A DNA stretch of 64,000 nt from Usnea hakonensis (lineage: Eukaryota; Ascomycota; Lecanoromycetes; Lecanorales; Parmeliaceae). The stretch is from the NCBI GenBank assembly GCA_013423325.1, contig BLJB01000005.1, positions 186,001-250,000 of the forward strand. The letters are read 5' to 3'. The notes below the pieces were generated by a model. It made no database searches. It saw nothing but the letters and a program-made list of their open reading frames with translations, and had not been told where the DNA came from. Below, piece after piece: positions 36,445-47,399 of this stretch (position 1 is the first letter of the stretch; each line of letters opens with the position of its first letter). Position numbers and translations under genes: made by a program.

Positions 36445-36958
36445 ATCTTGGGTTCTGATAGGTAGACACCCCTTTTTACTGCATTAACACCCCCCCATAT
36501 TTCGGCCATGCTCCAAGCCCCTACCGAGGTACGTAAGCTTCCAAATTTCCTTGCTTCCTCTTTTGGCCCGTTGTTTCACGGATCTTGCCTCCACGAGTGC
36601 AAAGCACCCAGACCCAGACCTTATCCGTCTCACCCGTCCTATCCTTGTTGGAGCGTCTTTTGACGACGGCGTAGCCTTCTTTAAGGGCGTGTGCTTGAAT
36701 CAATGAGATAAGATCGTTCAGTCAAGTCCGACGGCGGGGGTGTGAGACCCATGAGGACTTGATTGGTAGGAGTACGTCTTGCGGTGGTAGATTTGGTGGA
36801 TTTAGTGTACACGATATTGCTTTCGTAGCGGTAAGAGGTATACTCGTGTTATTAGCCTATTTCTACCTATTATGAAGGGGGGATGTTAATGTAGTAAGAG
36901 GGCGCGTCAATGCAGTAAAAAGGGGTGTCTAAGGTACCTACCTATCAAGACCCAAGAT
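36445..36958. mobile_element. MITE-like Mutator (MULE) element with terminal inverted repeats
   Basis: The left end (ATCTTGGGTTCTGATAGGTA at 36445, then GACACCCCTTTTTACTGCAT) pairs with the inverse of the right end, which finishes near 36958. The match breaks at a 9-10 bp insertion (GTACCTTA region) and continues through GACACCCCTTTTTACTGCATT(A/G)AC. The terminal repeats are thus about 50-60 bp. A fragment of a MULE transposase FAR1-type DNA-binding domain lies inside. The element is about 514 bp, far too short for a full transposase, so it is non-autonomous. I could not identify a convincing target-site duplication, so the exact ends are uncertain by about 10 bp. Confidence 0.7.
36521..36703 (-). 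pseudogene. Remnant of MULE transposase N-terminal FAR1-type zinc-binding domain
   Basis: A 60-codon frame without ATG context carries EGYAVVKRRSNKD, DKVWVWVLCTRGGK and RETTGQKRK, the pattern of FAR1/WRKY-GCM1 domains at the start of fungal Mutator-like transposases. The catalytic DDE part is absent. The fragment lies wholly inside the terminal-repeat element. Confidence 0.65.
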
Positions 36959-37129
36959 CTATGGCACAGCCTGGAGGCTGAAATGACAGCTGCGGTTCCT
37001 TGGCTTGGCGCATTTCAGCTGGCCTCGAGCTTCTATGTTTTTGTTGGATATATTCATGAAGCATCTTGATTTTCTTTCGCAAACTATTTTCTCGTCCTCA
37101 TTTGTTTCTGTTCCTTTTTAGCGCGATAC

Positions 37130-37150
37130 TGTCTGTTATATATCCTAGAA
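37130..37150 (+). promoter_or_regulatory. TATA-like sequence before the 37.2 kb gene
   Basis: TTATATATCC at about 37136-37145 lies some 65 bp before the ATG at 37206, a usual distance in fungi when a TATA box is used. Only weak evidence supports use. Confidence 0.35.
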
Positions 37151-37205
37151 TCGTTGACATCCGCGCTCAAGCAATACGCTGCAAGAAATATAACCCCTTC
37201 TAAAA

Positions 37206-38015
37206 ATGCGGCGCTCCCTGCCAGCACTGTTCTTTCTCCTTCTTAGTACACTCCTCGTCCGACAAGTTCGGGCTGGTCTTGATATAGATTATCCTGCTCT
37301 CGAACCGCCACCAGAACCAAAAGATCCAGCTACAAGCGGGAACGAAGGTGGCGACCTCGACGGCTCTGGTGACGATGGTGGAAAACCAGCTGCTCCGGCT
37401 GCCCGAATCGCTGAAGGCAATGAGGCCGAGTTCAAAGAAGAGGACATCGACTACGGCGAAATACTGGAGAACGTATACAACCTTCTCGACGCCATAACCT
37501 CCATCATATCCGACGCGGCCGACGGCTCCTCAACGACAGTATCAGCGCCTCTACCTACTGCAGCATTGCCGTGCTACAACGTCTCGAGCATCTACGATGA
37601 ATGCGGTCTCCACAACAGCGAATTCTCCACTGTGTCATTCCCCATCCAGGCGAGCTGCTTGTGCTATGTCACCAAGGGTAACGACGCAACAGCCACCTGG
37701 GCGCCTAGCTCCTACGACGGGCTCATGAGCCGCTGCAACAATTTTGCCAAGACGCAAACCCTGGTTTCAAAAATTACCAAAGTTGGAAACAGTAGTAGCG
37801 ACTTCAATCTGTGTTCGAGCGCTGGCGACGTCCGAGCGACTCCTGCACTAGCTGCGGCGAGTTCAACGAGTACGCAGTCGGTAACCCCAGCATCGGCTAC
37901 AACTACAGCCAATACGCCTACTGCCACAGGTCCCGATAATTCTGGAAATCGAGTGTATTTGTTGAGGCCCCTGGTTGCGTGCCTGGGGCTATGGCTTTGT
38001 ACGATGGTGATGTAA
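37206..38015 (+). CDS. Secreted acidic protein with six-cysteine domain and probable GPI anchor
   Basis: A single exon encodes 269 residues. A signal peptide is obvious (PALFFLLLSTLLVRQVRAG). Residues 25-85 are Pro/Gly/Asp-rich and probably disordered, with DLDGSGDDGGKP. The core (about 115-205) has six cysteines in a C-x(n)-C-x(n)-C-x-C-x(n)-C-x(n)-C order (PCYNV, DECG, SCLC, SRCNN, NLCSS) and several N-glycosylation sites. A Ser/Thr/Ala stalk follows and then a hydrophobic end (LLRPLVACLGLWLCTMVM), typical of GPI-anchored surface proteins. Family and function are not recognised. It is separated from the other surface protein by the MULE-like element. Confidence 0.75.
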   Translation: MRRSLPALFFLLLSTLLVRQVRAGLDIDYPALEPPPEPKDPATSGNEGGDLDGSGDDGGKPAAPAARIAEGNEAEFKEEDIDYGEILENVYNLLDAITSIISDAADGSSTTVSAPLPTAALPCYNVSSIYDECGLHNSEFSTVSFPIQASCLCYVTKGNDATATWAPSSYDGLMSRCNNFAKTQTLVSKITKVGNSSSDFNLCSSAGDVRATPALAAASSTSTQSVTPASATTTANTPTATGPDNSGNRVYLLRPLVACLGLWLCTMVM

Positions 38016-39279
38016 ATACCAAACAAGATATGGGTTTCTTCTTAGAAGGGTCTTATGTAATGGATATAGAGCGGATACGCGCTTCGAAATGAGGGAAAGT
38101 AAGGAGGCGTGAAGTTTCCGAGACTACTTTCTCAAGCCAAAAATCAATATTCATCGCTTTAATCGATAGGCCTGTGCTGCGAGAATACTAAGCCAATTGG
38201 AACTGGGACTTGAAGGTCGTTGTGTCAGACTTTTCTAGACCTTGGGGTAGAAAAGAAGAGTCTTGTGGGCAGTGGGTTGAGAGTGGCACGAGGACTGTAT
38301 GCAGCAAGGGAAGGTTTGAGCTTACAGAATTGCATTTTATTGAACAGTGAAGCCGAGACCGCCTTATCTTCTGGCCATGTCTATGAAGACGTTCTGGAGA
38401 ATTTCAATATAAAAGATTGTTTGCCTCATGTCTTTACGCTTTTGTGGACGTACGCAGTCCAGGGATGCCTGGGACTTGTGCACAGTGCGATTGACTCTCG
38501 CGCCCAGCAAGCCGCTGGGGCTCTTGGGTGACCTGCAAGTAAAGTATCCTTAGAGGCCCTGCCGAGGTGCATTCGAAAAGTTGTTAGGTTTGTCCTGATA
38601 CTCGTATTAGCCTTCGTCCGCAGTAATAGCGGCACTTTTATGAACCCCCAATACATCCTGGATCTAAGCAATCCACAATTACATGGGATGCCCGTGTATT
38701 CATAGATACCCACGGAAGGAGGTTCAATACTTGTCAGCGGACACCTGAAAGAGCGGAATGGAGAACTCCAGCAACCTGCGCTGTGGATCGAAAAATTGCG
38801 AAATCTGCAGTGGGGTTCGACCATTCTTTTCTTGCGAATCATTGAATATTTCGTAGGTCCGGTGTTGCTAACGAACATGAGCATTATGCGGTGCATCAAC
38901 AGTCGCCTTGCCTTGCATTTGCCTAACTTATCATAGGGGAAACCCGAGAACGGCACGGAATCTTACGTCAGATTGAGCATGCGGGATCTAGATCCCGCGC
39001 AATGATCAGGCGGGAGAAGCATGGCCGGATGCTGACTCTGACCGAGCCTTATATCAATCTCGTGAAGTACATGACCCTCTGCTTTCAAGTTGAGCGGATA
39101 GATCGCAGCATATCAATCTACGGTGTGGGCAATATTCATCATGTTCGAGAACTAATGTTAAAGTACCTTACTACTTCGATTTGTATTCTCAAGGGCTAAG
39201 CCTACCCGTTGGCTGTTTTCCTGAAAACCCACCGAATTCTGAGCCTTCTTTCATTCGAGACCGTTCACCAGACCACACG
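38016..39279. other. Intergenic
   Basis: No gene is supported. Open frames near 38220-38531 and 38426-38956 overlap on opposite strands and have no recognisable content. Confidence 0.4.
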
Positions 39280-39989
39280 ATGAGCTCTTTCACGCAGCAG
39301 CAATATACGGAGCTTGAGGGCAAGGCTCTCTCGCTAATCCCCACCCTTGCTTCACTCAATCTCCGCAATGGCATTCCTAAGGAGAACCATGAGCGAGCGA
39401 GGATACAGGCCCTACGAACGTAACGGGAAGTGCTGCGAAATTGTTGCTGCAGGACCAGAAACATGTCATTGATGAAGTGGAGCGGAAAGGGGGCCTGGGA
39501 GAAGAGATAAGGTGCGAGGTCTATGACTTTTTCAAGCCACAACCTGTACAAGGTAGGTGATCCCGCTATACATAGCACACCTCTCGCGGCTGCAATTTAG
39601 TCATCATCATGCGACTACAGAAGACATAACTTTTCTGACTTTATTCGAGAGCAGGTGCACGCATCTACTTCTACCACTTCATTCTTCACGACTGGGACGA
39701 CGCCTCCTGCCGCCAGATCCTTGCCAACACCGCAGCAGCCATGAAACCCGGCTACTCAAAGCTGATTTTAAATGAGATAGTACTGCCAGATAAGGGGGCA
39801 CCTCTGCAGATGGCGCTGTGGGACATGCAGATGATGGTCATGGTTGGAGGCCGAGAGAGGACGGAGCGAGAGTGGCGGCAGCTCTTGGGTTCCTTGGGGT
39901 TGGACATCGTTGACATATGGCAGCCGCCTGCCGCAATGGGTGGGGGGAGCGGAGGTGAAGGTATTATCGAAGCGGTGGTCAAGGCTTGA
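39280..39989 (+). pseudogene. Internally deleted O-methyltransferase gene
   Basis: The 5' piece (ATG at 39280 to the TAA at 39421-39423) is a short N-terminal segment. After a stop and frame change, the sequence resumes with KLLLQDQKHVIDEVERKGG, then across a 103-nt intron (39550-39652) with ARIYFYHFILHDWDD. It runs in frame to the family end EGIIEAVVKA. This is the C-terminal part of a class I plant/fungal-type O-methyltransferase, with the catalytic His in FILHDWDD. The dimerisation domain and the glycine-rich SAM motif are missing, about 200 residues in all, so no working enzyme is possible. The 3' part is little decayed, so the deletion may be recent. Such enzymes usually sit in secondary-metabolite clusters. 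Confidence 0.72.
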
Positions 39990-42384
39990 AGATCAGAGGG
40001 TGTTGTCAATTGCAATGTTGAGGGGTAACGAGAGTGTACATTTGCGCCTCCTTCGAACAAACAAGCTCGATGCCAAAAGTGCCCCTCAATGTCGATGCTA
40101 ATTGCGATCAATACATCTCTATAAGTACGAGACATCAGAACCTTGTCCGTATCTGGCAAACAGATTTTGCCGCAGTTTTCATATTATCGTACCCCAGCTG
40201 CCGGGACGATCGAGATGGTTGAGTTCCTATTCTTGAGCATGAGGGAAGAAGCTCTAGCTCGTGCGTGACCCCATGCAAGGTTTGGAAGTACTGTTGTAGG
40301 CCAATTCTTCAACCGTACGAATCACAGCTACAATCCTTGCTATCAAGAACCCCTACGTCATTTCGGTCGGGGTTTTATGCCTTCACAGGCTGCTGAATAT
40401 CCATTGTATGGCTCAGACATCTTATTGACCGACTAATGCTGCGCTCGATCAGGAATAGTCGTAGAATGGATGAGAGCGACCCCAAGCAACGTAACGTCTT
40501 TCCTGGAAGGCTTTACATTGGCTTCAGAGTCTCACCCTTCAGCAGCTGTGGGGCAACAACGTCGTTTTGCATACACTTTCTCGTAACGTAACGGGGTCTT
40601 TTTAATTGTTGTCAACAACGGACTCAAAACCCCAGGCCGACCAAGTTGTTTACGGTCGCACTTAGTCCCTTGAGAGCCAAGCCCGTGTGTCGTCAGGACG
40701 CCGGTAGATATCTACAAATTCATAGAGGGCGCGTGAGCACAATGGTAATTTCATTGATTTAGGACTTCCTAGGCTCACAATATTTACCGCGATATGGCTA
40801 CGTCTTTGTTTCAGCTACAGGATACGACCTGTAGGGCATTCATGGCGGAGCCTGACTCAAAAACGAGAAGGCCAATTATGTTGATGCCCGTACTATGCCT
40901 ACGAACCCAAGGATCAAAATTAAGGCTAGAGTGGGTGCTTTGTGACGATTTTCCCATACATCCATGCAAGTGTAATTTGCAAAGCCTAGGATGACACTTT
41001 GCACACGTGAAATCAGGAGATAGATAGCTTCCCAGAGTCTCCAGCCCATGGAACTAATGCTTTTCTTCTCTGACATCGATATTTACAGCATCTTTACGAA
41101 GAGCAGCTCCAAAATGAGTGCCAATACGCTCTAATGTGCATTCTTCCTAACAGCACTCTTCTCTGTCTTATATCGGCTCTATCAGCGACCATAGCTCATT
41201 CTCACAATAGATACTGGAATTGGACACTTCAAACATGTCGGTGATGCAGGCATCACCAGTGCGACCAACGTGATCCCGAGCGTTGGCCATGGTCACTGCG
41301 TATCCCACGGTCCCTTCGCAAACCTCAGCCTACCATTTCTTTTTTAACTCCGACGACCACGTACTCTGCCTCTCTCGGGGCTTTCACGACCTAGATAGCC
41401 GCACGCTGGGGCATCTATTGGGGGATTACATGAGGCCAGAAGCGATTGAAAATCTTCTGAGCATGCCCGACTATAAAGTCTTTTATATGCCGCCGGAAAA
41501 AGGCCCGCGCAAACCCGATACCAAATGGGATTCGAGGGAATTTCATCAAATCTAGCGCGCCAAACGGATAGATATCAAGGTACGTCCTCCATAGACATGT
41601 ATCTTACCGACATACAGGGCTCAAAGGATCTCCAGTGATCAGATTATTGTAGTCCACGTGGTAGTTGCAAGATTACCCGTAACTCTCATTAATCCTTCAA
41701 CCTAGTCAGCACGGGTCATAGGTTCGTTATTCAGATGCGCCTCTAACTATTTCTTTTCCAGCTTTCTTGTTCTACTTTGAGAAAAAATTAGTAGGTGCAT
41801 GTAATTTTCCCTTCCTCAGCGCCCTGTGAACGATCGAGATTCAAGAACCAGTTGCTTTCTTTTCGCCCTCAGTTCCCTCTTTCTATACCCTCGCTTTCAT
41901 CTGAGGCGCTCAGATACGATCCCCGATGAAGAGGTACCTTGAGTTCTTGGTGAACAAAGGTATATATACTTCATGAGAAGCTTGACCTAATTGAGCATTG
42001 CTCAGGAACGCAGAGGCGGAAGCGTGAAGGCGACGAAATTCTTCTGTATCGCCGCAAGCGTTTGCTTTCGTTCTTTCTCTATCGGGCCTGCAGGAACAAT
42101 GGGACCTTCATATTTTAAGCGGGCTCGCAGGTCTAGCATTAAGCTACGTCCAAACACCGGTATGGAAAGTTTTAATATCAATATCGCCCTAGGAGGTAAT
42201 ATACTTTTCACTTCTGCGGAGTAGCACCTGCAGCTTGGGCACTCATTGCATGCTGTTGCTACAGATCTCTGTGCGAACCCGTAAGTATGAGCACCCTTGG
42301 AGCTGGAACAGAAGATCTCACTCTACGAATTCTTCCCTGACAAGTCTCAGGTCCTCAAAAAAAATCTCATTGGTACCGTCAAAC
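39990..42384. other. Gene-poor stretch between two pseudogenes
   Basis: No gene is confidently supported. A 90-codon frame at 41283-41555 (LCLSRGFHDLDSRTLGHLL, then VFYMPPEKGPRKPDTKWD) is unusually protein-like. It has no recognised family, so I leave it unannotated. The rest has short frames only. Confidence 0.4.
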
Positions 42385-44075
42385 ATGGTCTTTAATGCGC
42401 TCGTTCTTCTGACTACACTATATGCAATTTCTTGTGCATTTAGCGATCCTCTGACAGATTCCCTGGTCCTGTGTTAGCAAGACTTACTCACCCATGGCGA
42501 ATGTACGTCTCGTCGCTTGGGCATGTGCACCTTGTCAACAAAAAGCTGCACGAAGGACCCGGTCTCGCCGTTCAAATGGGGACATGTTCAAACTTAAGCG
42601 GTGCGGAGCTTATAAAGAAGGTCTGCGTGAACGATGAGCAGTATCTGAAGGTCGGTTCGAGCGCTTATGTCGGAGTAAGTCACAAATACCTGTGATGGAG
42701 AGCACACGATGATAAAGATATGTCTGACTGACGATAGCCATCTCTGCAGAGCGACTTCTATACGGCTAATGATCGAGTGGCCAAACCGGCACCAATCGAG
42801 ACACTCTCCCGTACAAGGAAACCCGCATATCACCAGAGACTCATTCGGCCTATTCATAAGCTCTATCACATGTATCAAATTGACGAGTTCGAGCCCTCGA
42901 TGATTATGGCGATTGATGGCTTCAACGACATTGTGCGCGAGGAAACTCTCAAGAATTTGGGAAAGCAGTGGACCTGATAAATGGAACTTTTGGTAGGGTT
43001 TGGTAAATCAACGAGTAAATCAACAAATGCGGTACTTATTATGTATAGTCACATGAGACGCAATGTCATAAATGACCTTCTCCGCTCCCGTAGGCTTTTT
43101 GGAGAAGCGCACAGACATTGGAGGTCTTCTCTTTACCTCCCGAAGGAATCTAGAATACTTTTCTGTCATAGCAAACGTACCCTGGCTCGACAAGATCCTG
43201 GACAGGAACCCATTTCATCGAATCGGCCCCCATTCAGTGTCCCACGCTGCCGCCTTTCTGCGGAGCAAATCAATGACCGTGTGAGCGAGTAAGATGCCCA
43301 GGTACAACAGCATGGACAAAAAGACATTCCCGATCATTTCCTCGCCTTGAAGCAAAAGAAGCCAAAGACCATAAGTGACACGGAGGTAATTCTATACCTT
43401 CTGAACAACAATGTAGCAGGTAGCGATGTTGTGGCGACGACCATGAACGCTATACTCATTCTTGGCATGTTATGTCTAGGTGTCTCAAAGAAGTTGATGG
43501 GGGTGATAGACTCTACCAATGCTGAATAGTCAACACACTACAAAGAACTGAGAAAGCTATCTTGCTTGACAGCTGTCATAGCAGAGAGCATGCGTCTATC
43601 TCCCTTCAATTGGCTTCTGTCTTGAACGTAATGTTTACTTAGGCGTATTTAAAATTCCTGAAGGGAGAATTGTACCAAAGGGGACAGCTGTTGCAGTGAA
43701 TGTGTGGGTGTCGCACCACCAAGATGTGTTTGGTCATGACACCGATACTCTGTGGCCTGAGAGATGGTTGAAGGGTAAAGATGAGGATGGATATGAGGAC
43801 ATGGTTAATGAAAGTATCAAGTGGATGAGGGTTGCTAGTCTCATGTTTGGATATTGGCGGAGAGTGTGCATTGGTAAAGATTTGACGTTGATGGAAGTAT
43901 ATCTTTTTGTGATAGACCTCGTTAATGGTGACTGCAAGGATCGTGTTGAATGCAAAGATGTGTTGTTCCCCTTCCAGATCATCATGCCACACCCTGATTG
44001 TGAAAGGAGACTATTCAATCGTTTCTTCGTATCTCAAGAGGGTACTAGTGTCACGTTCAAGCCCTTGCATAAGGT
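42385..44075 (+). pseudogene. Decayed cytochrome P450 gene (pisatin demethylase-like)
   Basis: Segments in several frames follow P450 order: a hydrophobic start, HLVNKKLHEGPGLAVQMG, RPIHKLYHMYQIDEFEPS and EKRTDIGGLLFTSRRNLEYF. VPWLDKILDRNPFHRIGP, the I-helix-like NNNVAGSDVVATTMNAIL, a K-helix-like VIAESMRLSP and RIVPKGTAVAVNVWVSHHQD follow. The heme-binding region reads FGYWRRVCIG, which keeps the cysteine but lost the conserved Gly of FxxGxRxCxG. Stops and frame changes lie between most blocks (for example near 42477, 43518 and 43625), more than introns can explain. The pieces look like fungal P450s of the pisatin demethylase/benzoate hydroxylase type. Together with the broken O-methyltransferase 3 kb upstream it may be a relic of one cluster. 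Confidence 0.78.
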
Positions 44076-44356
44076 GTATAGAACCTATCTTAATTCAATG
44101 GAGCTTGGAAGTTTTCTATTTGCGTTTCCTCTTCACATTCCAAACAGACTCCAGAAGAATTTCCTAGCCTTGCCAAGCCTTACTAAGCCATATATGGAAT
44201 GAGCTCTGTTCGGTCTGGGGGCTCTGCTCGCAAGCCCTGGCACCATCATTTCCAAGAGGATACTCAAACCCTACCATACTTAGTTGTATCCTCTTCACCA
44301 CCAGGCGATTGCAACTAAGCCCACCCCAAATCTCAGCTCTTTCAATCTATCCCGTG

Positions 44357-45896
44357 ATGGTCACCATCAGCGAGGTCAAGGGCAACTCGCGCGAGAACAG
44401 AACTGCAGCTCATACACACATTAAAGGCCTGGGCTTAAGAAGCGATGGCTATGCAGAAAATAATATCAACAGTGGCTTCTTTGGCCAGCTGGCAGCAAGA
44501 GAAGTATGCTCAAGCCATTCAGCCTTGACAGGCTTGCACAGACAGACACAGCTAATGTTGAACAACAAAAGGCATGCGGCGTTGTGGTGGACCTCATCAA
44601 GTCCAAGAAGATGTCTGGTCGCGCAGTCTTACTAGCTGGTGGACCGGGCACGGGAAAGACGGCGCTGGCTCTGGCTGTTTCACAAGAGCTCGGGACTAAG
44701 GTGCCATTCTGCCCAATAGTTGGCAGCGAAGTGTACTCGACCGAGGTCAAGAAGACGGAGGCCTTGATGGAAAACTTCAGGAGAGCTATCGGTTGGTCTT
44801 CAAAGTCCGCGTTGGCGGTGCATGACTGATTGAAAGCTAGGTCTACGAGTACGGGAAACAAAAGAGGTCTACGAAGGAGAGGTGCTAGAGCTGACGCCAG
44901 AGGAATCCGAGAATCCTTTGGGAGGCTATGGGAAAACAATTAGCCACCTATTGATCGGTCTCAAGTCTTTCAAAGGCACCAAAAAACTGCGATTAGATCC
45001 TTCAATCTACGAAGCGATACAGAAGGAGCGGGTTGTTGTTGGAGATGTAATTTATATTGAATCCAACACTGGGGCGTGCAAAAGAGTCGGAAGATCAGAT
45101 GCATATGCTACAGAGTTCGACCTCGAGGCAGAAGAATATGTCCCAATACCAAAGGGCGAAGTGCATAAGAAGAAAGAGATAGTACAGGACGTGACACTGC
45201 ATGATCTCGATATCGCGAATGCAAGGCCGCAGGGCGGTCAAGATATCATGAGCATGATGGGGCAGCTAATGAAGCCAAAAAAGACAGAGATCACGGACAA
45301 GCTGCGAGAGGAGATCAACAAGGTCGTGAGCAGGTACATTGATCAAGGAGTCGCTGAGCTTGTGCCAGGTGTGCTTTTTATAGATGAGGTAGGCAGGAGC
45401 CGTTGGGCTAAAACGCTTCATGACTGACTTTGGGAAGGTCCACATGCTCGACATTGAATGTTTCACCTACCTCAACCGCGCTCTGGAATCTCCCATCTCA
45501 CCCATTGTTATACTCGCCTCAAACCGTGGGAGATGTACCATAAGAGGCACGGAAGATATCGTCGCCGCTCATGGGATCCCTCCAGACCTCCTCGCCCGTA
45601 TTTTGATAATACCAACCAATACTTACACCCCCGAGGAAGTCAAGCACATCATCCGCATACGGGCGAAGACCGAGGGCTTGGCGATGACCGAGCCAGCCCT
45701 TGACAAGATTTCAGAACATGGAGTCAAAGTCAGTCTACGGTACGCCTTGCAGTTGCTTACGCCTGCCAACATTCTGGCGCGGGTCAATAATAAGAAGGAG
45801 ATTGATGTCGACGACGTTGCTGAATGCGAAGATCTTTTCATCGATGCTAGAAGAAGCGCAGGTATTGTCAATGCTGGGGACGGGTTCATATCATGA
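44357..45896 (+). CDS. rvb1: RuvB-like AAA+ ATPase 1 (Rvb1/pontin)
   Basis: Four exons (44357-44503, 44572-44791, 44841-45388, 45438-45896) encode 457 residues, the usual length for Rvb1. Landmarks are AAREACGVVVDLIKSKKM, Walker A GGPGTGKTALA, VGSEVYSTEVKKTE, Walker B VLFIDEVHMLD, sensor I LASNRG and the Rvb1 end block SLRYALQLL. The long insertion domain II between the Walker motifs is present. Rvb1 with Rvb2 forms hexameric rings in the INO80, SWR1 and NuA4-linked complexes and in box C/D snoRNP and TOR-kinase assembly in the nucleus. The third intron, 49 nt, splits the Walker B motif (FIDEV|HML). Every junction keeps the family sequence, so the model is firm. Confidence 0.97.
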
Positions 45897-46442
45897 GGCA
45901 GTAGAGGGAATGGGAATTAGACCTCTTGATCGTTCATGGGGACGTGTACAACAAGCAATCTCGGTGAAGCAGTCTGAGGAGCACCAGCCAGCATCAACAA
46001 CATTTGTGTATCATGGTCGCCAGGGACCCGCAGGCTACACAAAAGCACTCTTGCTTACGCTCCATCCATCTATCATCGCCACCACGGCGATCTGAATTGG
46101 GATATCGAGTCGACGTGGCTTGGACATGACCAAATGGAGTATGTAGGTTAGATAAAAGCGTGTGCATCTGGATACCCACAAATAGCGAAAGACTTGGTCA
46201 TTTCTCCTACATTCACGCAATCCAGTCAAATGGAGTGATAGAAGTAGATGTCTAGAATACTGAGAAGCCGTTTGGCAAAATAGGGGGTATCTTATGCTAA
46301 TCATAACAAGCACCGAGCACGAAGCAGCTCAAGCATAACACATATCTCATCATACCTCCGACGACACCGGAGCCTGTCTCACCCTCTCTTTCTCCCCGTA
46401 GAGCAGCGGCAACACAACAGAGAATGCAAGCTCATCAATCCC
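45897..46442. other. Intergenic, convergent 3' ends
   Basis: This is the 3' flank of Rvb1 and of the minus-strand kinase gene. No gene is seen. Confidence 0.45.
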
Positions 46443-47399
46443 TCATCCACCTCTCCCCTCACCCTCCCCATCCCCCATCTTCCCCCCCCCCCTCACAACC
46501 CCAACAACCCACTCCAAACACCTCTCCAACCCCCACCCCGGATCCGAACACCACACCCCCTCCACCTCATCAAACCCCCCCCCAGCACCAACCCTCCCCT
46601 CCACCCCCCCATACTCCCTCCCATACCCCGGCCACACCACCCCCTCAAAATACCCCCTCGGATCCTCCCAGAAGCCCTCCAGCGTCACATACCCATTCCG
46701 CCGCTCCCGCCTCTCCTTCGCCTCCTCGCGCGAAGCGCGCAGTAGGATCTTGATATCGAAGAGGGATTTTAGGGTTGGGGGAACGCTGGTACCGAAGAGG
46801 AGGAAGCCGTCGAGGATTATGAGGGGCTGTTGGGGGGGTGTGGAGGATTTCAGACGTGCGATTAGGGAGTCGGGGATACCCTTGATACCCTCACCCTCCT
46901 CCCCCTTCTCGAAATTTCCCTGCCGCACCATCATCCCCAATTCCCCCTCCCCCTCAAGACCCCCATCTCTCAACCCCCTAACCACCCCCTCCAACGCCCC
47001 CAAATCCAACGCTTCCACACAATCCCAATCTTGAACACGTTCGAACCCGGCTTCCCCCCCCTCTCCTCCTCCGCTTCCCTTGATCGAGATGAAGGGGATC
47101 GCGTCATCCGTCTTGTAGAAATCGTCGGCGTGGATGAGGGTTGAGTGGGGGGGCGGGTAGATGGCGTGGAGGGCTGTGGCGAGGGATGTTTTGCCGGAGG
47201 AGGTGGGGCCTGAGAGGGCGAGGATGAGGGGGGGGAGGGGGGAGTGGTTGTTGTTGTTGTTGTTGGTGGTGGTAGGGAGGTGGGTTTCGGTGGGTGAGGT
47301 GGGTGATCTGGCAGCTAGAGGAGATGGAGGGGCGGGGGTGGGTTTGGGGGGTTCAAGGGAGGAGGATGGTGGGGTGGAGGAGGGGTTGGTGTCGGGCAT
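46443..47399 (-). CDS. nrk1: Nicotinamide riboside kinase
   Basis: A single exon encodes 318 residues. After a Pro/Ser/Thr/Asn-rich N-terminus of about 57 residues comes the uridine-kinase-like fold: beta strand LILALSG, Walker A GPTSSGKTS (64-72), the acidic acceptor site HADDFYKTDD, and WDCVEALD. The substrate/lid region includes LIILDGFLLFG and RASREEAKERRERRNGY. Nrk1 phosphorylates nicotinamide riboside to NMN in the cytosol, a salvage route to NAD. The family is normally about 200-270 residues, so this one is long. Extra length comes from the N-terminus and from Gly-rich inserts encoded by very C-rich plus-strand DNA. The start is the first ATG in frame. Confidence 0.87.
   Translation of the reverse strand: MPDTNPSSTPPSSSLEPPKPTPAPPSPLAARSPTSPTETHLPTTTNNNNNNHSPLPPLILALSGPTSSGKTSLATALHAIYPPPHSTLIHADDFYKTDDAIPFISIKGSGGGEGGEAGFERVQDWDCVEALDLGALEGVVRGLRDGGLEGEGELGMMVRQGNFEKGEEGEGIKGIPDSLIARLKSSTPPQQPLIILDGFLLFGTSVPPTLKSLFDIKILLRASREEAKERRERRNGYVTLEGFWEDPRGYFEGVVWPGYGREYGGVEGRVGAGGGFDEVEGVWCSDPGWGLERCLEWVVGVVRGGGKMGDGEGEGRGG

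Noticed and set aside
38220..38956. Opposing frames of 103 and 176 codons
   Set aside because: No start context, no recognised motifs, and overlapping frames on both strands.
41283..41555. Ninety-codon frame with protein-like composition
   Set aside because: No family recognised and no flanking exons found; could be a pseudogene piece but this is not supportable.
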